A stretch of DNA of 64,000 bases from NCBI GenBank assembly GCA_029204225.1, contig MU831914.1, positions 1 to 64,000 on the forward strand, read 5' to 3'. A program made the position numbers and the translations under genes. Source of the stretch: Diphasiastrum complanatum (Eukaryota > Streptophyta > Lycopodiopsida > Lycopodiales > Lycopodiaceae). Below are positions 54,845 to 64,000 of this stretch, in pieces (position 1 is the stretch's first letter; every line of letters starts with the position of its first letter). The notes below the pieces were generated by a model, which had not been told where the DNA came from, made no database searches, and worked only from the letters and a program-made list of their open reading frames with translations.

Positions 54845-57683
54845 GATATCAGATAAGGCATTTCAGTAATCTGAATTTTCTACTGTGGATTATCAGTCTT
54901 GGTTCTATCAAGACATCTTTCTAGCAAACGCGTAGCCAACAATATTTCAACAATCATTGTTTCTACCAATGATCTCGTTCAACCAGAATGGATCCATCAT
55001 CTAGTTCATCTCTCATTGACAAACTCGATGGGGATAACTCTCATCTCTGGAAATTCAAGATGAGGGTGATACTACTAGCCAAAGCACTGTGGAACATCAT
55101 TGATGGCACAGAGCTCAAACCAGAAGGTGATGCAGCCAGTATCACCAAGTGGAGACTGAGAGATGGCAAAGCATTTGCCATGATCACCTCTCAACATCAA
55201 GGATACTCAAATCAGCCACAAACGTGCTGCTCAAACTGCTAAGGACGCATGAGACATCCTAGCAACTCTCTACAATATTAGGGATGTGACTTCCAAGCTA
55301 CACTTGAGAAAGAAATTCTTCACCCTGAGAATGTCTGACGCAGAGAGTGTTTCGAGTCACCTCAACATTTTCAAAAATCTTATGGAACAAATGACTGCAA
55401 CTGGCGTAGTCATAGAAAATTTTGATGCTCTCATGACTCTATTAACGAGACTACCTGAAGCCTACAAAAATTGGGTTGTGACAATTTCGACCCATGAGTA
55501 CCTCACTCTGTCAGAAATAATTTTGTTGTGCCTACAAGAGGAGATCAGAAGATCTGCTTCCTCCTTAGGCTCAGGATCGGATCCTCAAGCTCTATATTCA
55601 AAAAATCAGAAGTTTAGATCAAGATATCTACAAAGTTAGGTTATACTGACAAGAAGAGCAACATGCAGACTCGACCAAATTATGGTTCAGGATCAAATTC
55701 AACCTCTTCATCATTCCAACTAGTGCAAAAACTACTCTATAGATACTATAAGAGGACTGGCCATGAAATTAAGGACTGCCAAACTTTGAAGTACAACAAC
55801 GAATAGAAGAAGCAGTTCCAACAACAAGCACACAGTGCAACAACCAGTCACTCAATCAAACCACAAGAAGAAGATGAAGCATGGTTCATGACCAAAGTTG
55901 GAGAATGTCAGGATATCAATTCCTGGTATCTAGATTCCAGAGCAACTCAACATATGACTCACCATTGCGACTGGGGAAAAGACTACAAGTCATTCACCCA
56001 CACTAGAGTTGTGCAACTTGGAGACAACTCATCACATTCAATCCAAGGTGAAGGAATAGTCCGAGTCGAATTTCAAAGAGGTGAAGTTAGGTAGGTGTCC
56101 AACGTTCTCCACGTTCCAAATCTGACCAAGAATCTACTCTCAGTTAGCAGAATCACCGACTCAGGTCGGAAGGTTGAATTTGATACAGAAGTCTGCACAA
56201 TTTTTGACAAATCCCGGAGGTTTCTAGCCTACAGAAGAAGAAGTAACTATCTGTACAAACTCAGCCACTGCTACTCTTCTAACAGTCAGACTCTTCACAC
56301 AACCACTTCTAAATCAACCTGATATGTTGTGGCATTTCAGACTTGGCCATCTTAATTTCAACAGTATTCAGCAAATGCCTGCTCAAAGTCTAGTACAAGA
56401 TATGCCTTTTGTCAGCAAGCCAACTTCTCCATGCAAAAGCTGTATTATCAACAAGCATGCTAGAAGTCCCTTCGTTTCAGATGCAGTTCATACTTCCAAA
56501 GGCTTGCTTGACCTTGTACATAGCGACATTTGTGGCCCAATGTAGAATTCTTCGACAGGGGGAGCTTTCTACTTCCTAACCTTCATCGATGACTTCTCTC
56601 GAAGCACTACTACTTACTTCATGAAGAACAAAGCCGAAGCATTCAAATTCTTCAAGCAATACAAGGCATCTACATAAACCAAACTCAGAGAAATATCAAG
56701 GCTATATGCACAGATGGAGGGAGAGAATATATCTCCACAGAATTCAAGGAGTTCTGCAAGGTCAACAGGATACATCAGCAATTTATAACCAGTTACTCAC
56801 CTGAGTCTAATGGTGTAGGAACGGAAGAATTGGACACTCATCAAAATTGCCAAGAGCATGCTGGCCCATGCTTCTCTTCCAAAGAAATTTTGGGCATAAG
56901 ATGTTACTACAGCTGCCAATTTGAAAAATTTGATCCATCACCAAAGCTTTGAATGGCAAAACACCTTATGAGGTGTGGACATGATCGAAACCATCACTAA
57001 AAAATATTCGCGTATTTGGATGCATGGCTTTCGCTCAGATCCCAGAAGATCTAAGATGCAAGTTGGATGACAAGAACAGGAAACTGATTTTCATCATCTA
57101 TTCAAAATGCATGTTGGCCCAAGAATACAAGATGACTGGGTCCAGCCCACTACTGTCTCGAAATCCAAATCCAATGAGATCAACCCAGCAAACTAATTTT
57201 CATCAATCAACAATGATATCTCAACAATTTGCTGGAAAAGTGTGGTGTTTTCAGCTGCAAACCAAGTCACTTTCCACTCGACCCTGGACTAAAGTTATCA
57301 AATGAACAGTCTCCTCAAATTGAGGCAAAAAAGGAGGAAATGAAGTCATACCCCTTTCAATCCATCATCGACTCACTGATGTACGAAATGGTCTGCACAT
57401 GACCAGACCTTACGATCAATACACTTAGCCAGATCTAGGCTTAACTCATTGGAAAGCACTAACAAAGGTCATGAACTACATCCACACAACAAAAACTCTC
57501 AACATTTGCTATGGAAGTAGCCATACTGCCAAAATCTCATGGAACAGCCGGAAGCAGAACTCAGTTGCATTATCATCAACGGAATCCAAATACATAGCTG
57601 TCACAAATGCAACCAAAGAGGCAATCCGGTTAAGACAATTGCTTGCATACATCAACCTTGCACAAACAATCATTCACTCATAA
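54845..57683 (+). pseudogene. Ty1/copia relic O: gag, protease, integrase part, RNase H part
   Basis: Gag starts at 54988 (MDPSSSSSLIDKLDGDNSH) and resumes at 55286 with LHLRKKFFTLRMSDAESVS. The knuckle is damaged (RYYKRTGHEIKDC). Protease reads NSWYLDSRATQHM (55918-55960), with Arg for Gly in the DSGA site. Next are LHVPNLTKNLLSVSRITD, LWHFRLGHLNF, CKSCIINKHARSPF, DLVHSDICGPM (to 56545) and FLTFIDDFSRS. After many shifts in integrase, RT is almost entirely deleted, and RNase H returns at 57471-57683 (SWNSRKQNSVALSSTESKYIAV). It is cut at about 57683 by the inverted RT fragment P. Confidence 0.9.
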
Positions 57684-57890
57684 TGAAATTTTTGGAAAGT
57701 AGATACCAACTCCTTGGTGCTTGCATAAGCCTATACAAACTCTTTTGGAGAAAACGCACATGAATGGTCTTTCAATGAGAAATGTAGCCCTCAGGTTGGT
57801 CCATGCAGAATTCCTCTTCAAGATCTACATTCAAGAATGCATTTGTAGTATCTAATTGCCATATATCCCAACCATAATCTTATGCACTTA
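57684..57890 (-). pseudogene. Ty1/copia fragment P: reverse transcriptase
   Basis: The minus strand encodes IWQLDTTNAFLNVDLEEEF, MDQPEGYISH and, after a shift, KSLYRLMQAPRSWYL. These are the RT blocks just before the YVDD box. The upstream primer-binding site and LTR at 58096-58440 have the same orientation, so gag, protease and integrase were probably deleted between them. Confidence 0.85.
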
Positions 57891-58095
57891 AAACTCGCCA
57901 CAGTCCAATAGTTGGGAGAGAAATCGCCTACTACAAGTTTTTTGACCTAAATTGAGTTCTGAATTGCACAAATCCCCATTCTACACATGAAAATGCTTGA
58001 TTTTTACAAGGAATCACTCTAGCACTCTAGAATTGGTGATACCTCCAATTCACTCCCTATATTTGGTTTCTCCTCCACTTATAGCCTAAAACAAA
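57891..58095. other. Leader remnant between RT fragment P and its primer-binding site
   Basis: No coding potential seen. Confidence 0.35.
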
Positions 58096-58440
58096 GCTCT
58101 AATACCATTTGAAGAAAATCGGATCACAAATCTAATTATTCTCTTTGATCTTTGGCTAAAATGGAAAGCACATCTAGCTTCATTAACAATGTAGAAATAT
58201 TGCATCTACTACACATAGAAGATATAAACTCAACAAGAACTTGTCAAAATCACTTATGTGAGTTGATTTATTGTTCCAGTCTCTGTACAACAGTCGTACA
58301 ACAATAATACTCACATGTGGGAACTCATATATATCACAAAGTGTACTAAGCTTTTGGAAGGCCATTGAGTTGCTATTGCTTGTGAAAGAAAACTTTTATG
58401 AACTTGTAAATCACAAACAACTAGTTTAATGGGAGGTTTT
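58096..58440 (-). repeat. Primer-binding site and LTR of fragment P
   Basis: The minus strand reads AATGGTATTAGAGCTTTG at 58113-58096, near the tRNA-Met site, preceded by the LTR. LTR ends are approximate; the upstream limit is set by the integrase fragment Q. Confidence 0.5.
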
Positions 58441-59235
58441 ATAAGATAGCATGATGTGCAAGCATGTCCTGCTATTATCTCGTCTTCCATGGCCTTAATC
58501 CATTTGTCCTTGTCTGGACTATTAATGGCTTCTTCGTAAGTTTGTGGTTCACCACCGAATCCACAGAATTCTTCTTGAGTAGAAGATGAGCTGTCAGTAT
58601 ATATCTGACTGGTGCTCTTCTTTGTCTTGCAGATCTCCTTGGAGATAATATAGGATCAATAACTGCTTTGCCTTTGTCCTATTTGCTGGCAGTAGAGAGC
58701 TTCGGTGTGTCGACGATGTTCCAGGCACTCCCGATATATCGGTCTGCTCATCATTCGAACTATCACTCAATCCGTCTGGAATTCAAACATCTTTATCTGG
58801 ATGCTTAGGGTCTACTCTCTCTGTCGATGTGAGAAGGTCATAGTATTGTCTGCTAAGGACTTCGTAGCTGACTGGATCTTCCTTAGCCATTGTTCTTGTC
58901 TCATCGAATTTGATGTCTCTGACAGTGTTTACTTCATTGGTTTGAGACATGTATATTTTGTAATATCCTAAATGGACTTCATAGCCAACCAAAAATCCTT
59001 GCTCCACATTTTCGTCTAGCTTCTTCCACTTCTTATCTAGTATGTGTGCATATGCTACACATTCAAAGATTCGAACATGAGCTGGATTCGGCTTGCTTCT
59101 CCACCATATCTTATGTGGGGTACTGTGAGAAACACTCGATTTGCCTGTCCTATTCTACAAGTAGGCCATTGTAGCTACTGCTTCAGCCCATAGTGATCTT
59201 GATGCCTTCGAGTAAGCCATCATGGAAATCCATCG
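58441..59235 (-). pseudogene. Ty1/copia fragment Q: integrase C-terminal part
   Basis: Minus strand: ASRSLWAEAVATMAYL (about 59160-59215), IWWRSKPNPAHVRIFECVA (about 59050-59110), then 58783-59007 with EQGFLVGYEVHLGYYKIYM and DIKFDETRTM, and at about 58460-58550 EAINSPDKDKWI. These are the second half of the copia integrase and the start of RT. Two or three stops are present. Confidence 0.88.
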
Positions 59236-59640
59236 TACATTGAATATCTAATGTTTCTGTTTGATTCATTTCATAAGTACTATCCTAATAGTATGTAAAT
59301 GATATTCAAACATCAATACTTATCTCATATGAATGAGAATTAATCATCAGTTTACTTTTTACAAGACTTTGTGAAGGATTTCACATTTGAGGTCATGCCA
59401 TGTGTCAGTATGGTACTTGTCCAACGTGGATAGGCTGATAGAGAAACAGAAAACTGACTAAAAGTCAGTACACAGTATTCTGTATGATTAAAATCACATA
59501 TGAGTCTTCATTCAATAATTTCAAATCTATATTTGACAACTGTTACATGTCATTAGACCATTGTTTGACTGATAATTTCATACACTACAAAATAGTCTAT
59601 CACATATTCTCGTTAATAAATTCTTAATATTAGATGCACA
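59226..59640. repeat. Direct repeat, left copy
   Basis: Matches 63282-63775 from GAAATCCATCGTACATTG to TTAATAAATT, about 90 percent by eye. The right copy has an extra 80 bp (about 63440-63530). Confidence 0.85.
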
Positions 59641-59689
59641 TGTCAGGAAATTAAGAACGTTATTCTCATCTCTTAATCTAGCAGGAAAA

Positions 59690-62600
59690 GAGCATGGAAT
59701 TTCATATTTTAAAAGGTATACTATCTTTTTGAGATCTCTGTCTAATACTTATTCTGCAGTAAGGACTATTATAAGTATGATCGTGCATCTAGACTTTGAA
59801 GAAGCAGTTAAAGTTGTACAAGAGCAGGATTCATGAGAAAACAAGCTGATCATTCCAACAATGAGAAAGCCTTCTATGCCAAGAAGAGTACAAAGAAAGG
59901 ATTCATGAAGAATCCAAAGAAAAAAGGTCCAAATTAGCAACAACAGTGTTAGCCTTCAAGCATGAATGATGCAAAGGAAGACAAAGATAAAGTGATTTGC
60001 TTCAGATGCAAGAGAAAAGGACATGCTATTGACAAATGTTGGCTCAATCCAGAAATCCCTTGCTGTCATTGTCAAAAAGTGGGACATGCAGCCATTGATT
60101 GCTTCAGGAATCCAAAAAATCAAAAGAAACAAGAGAAAGCTCACATAGTAAAGGAACAAAAAGAAGAAGCACAAGAAGATTATGCAGAATGCTCCAAATA
60201 CTAAGAGAGAGAACTTCAACCTTTATTTGTACTGATGACTCTTGTTATATATCTTCTAACAGAGACATTGATGTTATACTAGACTCAGGTGCTACTTCAC
60301 ATATTAGTTCAGAAAGAAGTTTATTCACCAACTTCCAATACGCCAATGACCAAAGATATGTAATCTTAGGTGATGGAAATAGACACAGAGTTATTGGTCT
60401 AGGCAACATCAATCTGAAAACTGTTAAAGGCATAAAAGTCCTTAAGGATGCGCTCTTTGTTCCATCAATAAAGAAAGATTCACTTTCTGTAGCAAGATAA
60501 CTGATGATGGCATGAAAGTGTCATTTGCTAATGACCTATGCAGAGTGATTGACACAAAAACCAACAGCATTATGGCAGTGGCAGAAAGACAACAAAATCT
60601 CTATATCTTGAAAGTACATGCAGATGAAGATGAGATTCATAGTTCTATAGAGACTATGAATAATTTATGGCATCGAAGATTGTACCACATCAGCCATAAG
60701 AGAGAGTAGAGCTTTGCCAAGAAGGATACATATCAGGTATACAAACTGCTGATACGAATTCTTTCATTCCATGTGAAGCTTGTTTCTTGGGGAAATTGCA
60801 CAGATAGCCTTTTAATAAAAAATGTTACAGAGCCAGAGATATATTGGAAATTGTTCACTCTGATTTATGTGGTCTTATATCTACTGAATCCATTGGAGGT
60901 GAAAAATACTTCATTAATTTCATTGATGATTTTTCAAGGTTCACAATGATATATTTCTTGAAGAATAAATCAGAAGCTTTCGAATGTTTCAAAGAATATT
61001 TGTATTTTGCTGAAAAAGCCACAAACAAGAAGTTGAGGCAACTCAGGAATGACAGAGGAGGAGAGTATATGTCCAAGAAATTTGAAAATTCTGCAGGTCC
61101 AATGGAATATATCACCAGAAGACTGTGTCATACACACTGCAACATAATGGGACAGCAGAAAGAATAAATAGGACATTAATTGAAGCAGATAAATGCATGC
61201 TTTCTCAAGCTAAGCTTCCTAGAAAATTCTGGGCAGAATCTATAGTAGCTGCAAACTACATGTTGAACAAGACATTGAAGACTTCATGTGATCGAAAAAC
61301 ACCTCATGAAGTTTGGTATGGTAGAAGGCTTGACCTATCTCACATTAAAATATTTGGATGTACAGCTTATTCCAACCATTATAGAATATACATTCCCTCA
61401 AAGAATGATGTTATTTTTGCTAGAGATGTGTTGTTTGAAGAAACAAAGCTTATTCATGATCTTGACCCAAAAGGTCATGAAATTTTTGAATATGCTACTT
61501 TCTATGGTGATTTACCTAATAATACTCTTGAGAATAATCAAGAGGTAGCCCAAGAACAAGAAATTTAGGATATGAACCAACAGCAGGATCAGCATCAACT
61601 AGAAGGTGAACAACAACATGTTCAATCATCAAGGTTTCCTTCCTATGTCTGCAAAATGAAAAGAAGTATATATGGATTAAAGCAATCAGCCAGGGCCGGC
61701 TTGGTATAAGAAGAAGGACCAAGCATTGAAGTATCGTGGTTTTAACCCCATAGGAGCTGATTCTAATGTCTATATAAAAATCATTAATGAAGAACTTGTT
61801 ATAATTACTATGTATGTTAATGACTCACTCATTATTTTCAAGAGGAATGAAGATATTTTATAGGTTAAGAGGGAGATATCTTCTCTATTTGATATTACTG
61901 ATCTTGGAGAGGCAAAATGCTACTTGGGAATACAAATTGAAAGAGACAAAGTGAATGGGAGTATGTACATACATCAGCAAAGATATATAAAAAGCTGTTG
62001 AAGAACTTTCAAATGGAAAAATGTAAAGACAAGCTACACCAGTACCTGTTGGAGCTATTATTTCCAAAGAGGATTGTCCGATATCGAATGAAGAAAAAGA
62101 AGACATGAAGAAATATCCTTATCACACTCTTATTGGATCATTAATGTATCTTGCTATATGTACATGTCCAGATATATCATATGGAGTATTCACTCATAGT
62201 CAATATTGTTCTAATCCAGGAATAAAACATTGGAGAGCAGCTAAGAGAATATTATAGTACCTGAAATACACAAATGACTATGGGATAAAATATTCAAAGA
62301 ATGAAAATTTCATTCTTCTATCCTATAGTGAAGCTAGTTGGCTGACCTTCAAAGAAGACTCTAAAATCTTGACTGGAGGATGCAGCATTATAGCAGGAGG
62401 TGCTATTAGTTGGACATGTATGAAGCAATTGATAGTAGCTCAATCATCTTGTGAATCTGAATACATTGCTGCATCTAAGGTGGCAAATGAAGTGATATGG
62501 ATTAGATATATACTTGAAAGTTTGGGCATCACTCAAGATAAACCAAGCTTATTTCTAATGGACAATACTTCAACAATTCACTTGACAAAAGATCCGATGT

Positions 62601-62755
62601 ATCATGCTCGAACCAAACATATTGCTACGAGATATCATCACATAAGAGATCTCATAGACAAAGAGCTAGTCTATACCAGCTTCATTTCAACCAAAGAGAT
62701 GGTGGCAGATATATTCACCAAGGCATTGGACAAAGACACATTTGAGAAACATTGA
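59690..62755 (+). pseudogene. Ty1/copia relic R: gag end, protease, integrase, RT, RNase H
   Basis: Two zinc knuckles, CFRCKRKGHAIDKC and CCHCQKVGHAAIDC (59962-60204), then protease VILDSGATSHIS (60270-60305) and a pre-integrase LWHRRLYHIS. Integrase has IVHSDLCGLI, FINFIDDFSRF and RNDRGGEYM (60844-61167), then NGTAERINRTL and FWAESIVAANYMLNK (61125-61568), with a deletion after FGCTAY. RT is short: IYGLKQSA (about 61670), then MYVNDSLIIF, with Asn replacing the first catalytic Asp of YVDD. RNase H is clean at 62369-62755 (SWTCMKQLIVAQSSCESEYIA, HARTKHIATRYHHIRD, VADIFTKALDKDT). Frames are broken at about ten places. The 5' LTR and gag start are missing. Confidence 0.92.
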
Positions 62756-62798
62756 ACTAGTCTTGGAATAATTAAATTATCAAGTTTAAAGAGGGAGT

Positions 62799-63281
62799 TG
62801 TCACGTATATAAAATGTTGGTAATTTAATTATGAGGCCATCATAAGGGCCAATAATTAATACCAAAATAATTAAGTAGACCCCAATTATACATTGAACTA
62901 AATTCATGCGTCCTACTTAATAATACACTCTATGTTAACTTTACATAGTGGTAGAAGATTCTAGAAATTCCTATTAGAGTAGAATAATCTAGAATGTTTA
63001 GCTTCTAGACTTTTCTAATAGAGAGTAGGATCTACTTTATGAATAACACTCCTAGAGAGAGTGTAACCGTAGAGAGTAGAAATTTTTTTGTATGTAGTCT
63101 ATTAGAAGAACTAACAGTTCTTGAATGGAGAATGACCAAAACTGAATGGAGAAAAAATTCAGATCAATAAATCGCTCTACAGAAGCTATAGACTTCATTT
63201 TAGATGCTCACAGTACATTTGAGTTTCTCTCACGTTCTTCTATTTTCTTTGTATTTTCAAGAAAATGAAGATTTCTTTCAT
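62799..63281 (+). repeat. 3' LTR of relic R
   Basis: Begins TGTCACGTATATAAAATG right after the polypurine tract AAAGAGGGAGT. It ends near 63281, where the right direct repeat starts. No second LTR is present. Confidence 0.7.
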
Positions 63282-63775
63282 GAAATCCATCGTACATTGA
63301 ATATCTAATGTTTCTATTTCATTCATTTCATAAGTACTACTCTAATAGTATGTAAATGATATTCAAACATCAATACTTCTCACATGAATGAGAATCAATC
63401 ATCAGTTTACTATTTACAAGACTTTGTGAAGGATTTCACATTTTGATCCATAATTTTTTTGATGAATGATCCAAAACAAGTTTTGTAAAGTGGAGATAGG
63501 GCGATTTCTATTCTACTAGGACTATTTTGAATCCCAGAGCTCATGTCACGTGTCAGTATGATACTTGTCCAACGTGGATAAGCTAATACAAAAACAAATA
63601 CTGACCAAAAGTCAGTACACAATATGTTGTAGTGATTAAAATCACATCTGAATCTTCATTCAATAATTTCAAATCTATATTTGACAATTGTTACATGTCG
63701 TTAGACCATTGTTTGATTGATAATTTCATAGACTACAAAATAGTCTATCACATATTCTCCTTAATAAATTTTTAA
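63282..63775. repeat. Direct repeat, right copy
   Basis: See the left copy at 59226-59640. Ends at TTAATAAATTTTTAAC. Confidence 0.85.
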
Positions 63776-64000
63776 CAATTGAGAGAAAGAGAGAGAGAAC
63801 CGATTGAGAGAAAGAGAGAGCGCGCATGCCTGGGGGGAAAAAAATTTGAAATTGTGTGTGTGCGTGCGCCCAAAAAAAAGAAAAAAAAAATGGCTTCTAT
63901 GTGTTATTTTTTTCACACGCATAGGACCTTTCAATCGTTTTTTAGCTTTTCGCGTTGTAAAAAGCATGACATTTTGTTGCAGGCAGAGCGTGACATTTTT
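63776..64000. other. Low-complexity end of the window
   Basis: GA runs (GAGAGAAAGAGAGAG twice), GT run and A runs. No gene. Confidence 0.7.

Overview
The window looks like repeat-dominated nuclear DNA of a land plant. The signs are many decayed Ty1/copia elements primed by initiator-tRNA-Met (TGGTATCAGAGC sites), Ty3/gypsy remnants, a plant nodulin-like transporter pseudogene, a MULE/FAR1-type transposase relic, and one intact nepenthesin-type aspartic protease gene. Introns seen in the pseudogenes are short (about 80-95 bp) with GT-AG ends. A non-flowering plant (fern, lycophyte, gymnosperm or moss) is plausible from the style of the transposase relics, but this is inference.

Layout. 1-3.8 kb: an open frame of 330 codons running off the left edge (minus strand), then a Ty3/gypsy pol relic. 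3.8-14.7 kb: four copia fragments with LTRs in both orientations, an S/P/T-rich stretch, a cluster of CACGTG palindromes and a possible CACTA relic. 14.7-21.4 kb: a compact block of four decayed, intron-containing genes in alternating orientation: (+) gene with a possible ubiquitin-like domain, (-) histone H3-like gene fused to an unknown C-terminal region, (+) acidic gene, (-) transposase-like gene. The two inner genes diverge from a promoter region with a TATA box on each strand and hairpin-forming repeats about 81 bp apart. This block is the most unusual part of the window and may be an undescribed multi-gene mobile element or an endogenised virus-like segment.

21.7-26.8 kb: a (+) LTR with leader, interrupted by a (-) copia element with two LTRs, one carrying a GA microsatellite of about 220 bp. 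26.8-32.5 kb: AT-rich DNA, the NFD4/nodulin-like MFS pseudogene, a family of short near-perfect palindromes (29.4-30.7 kb) and a Ty3 integrase scrap. 32.6-37.3 kb: a nest of copia pieces bounded by two inverted copies of one short LTR plus leader. 38.6-41.2 kb: a MULE/FAR1-like transposase pseudogene.

42-48 kb: a (-) copia relic split by a 3.0 kb Ty3-type element that still has a perfect 5-bp target duplication. 49.6-50.6 kb: an LTR with five 17-bp palindromes followed by a tandem array of primer-binding sites. 51.1-52.6 kb: the intronless aspartic protease gene, with TATA box and a downstream 210-bp tandem duplication. 54.8-63.3 kb: further copia relics, ending with a long (+) element and its 3' LTR between two copies of a 0.4-0.5 kb direct repeat.

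The aspartic protease is the only gene I would call intact and functional. Everything else is transposon-derived, broken, or of unknown nature.
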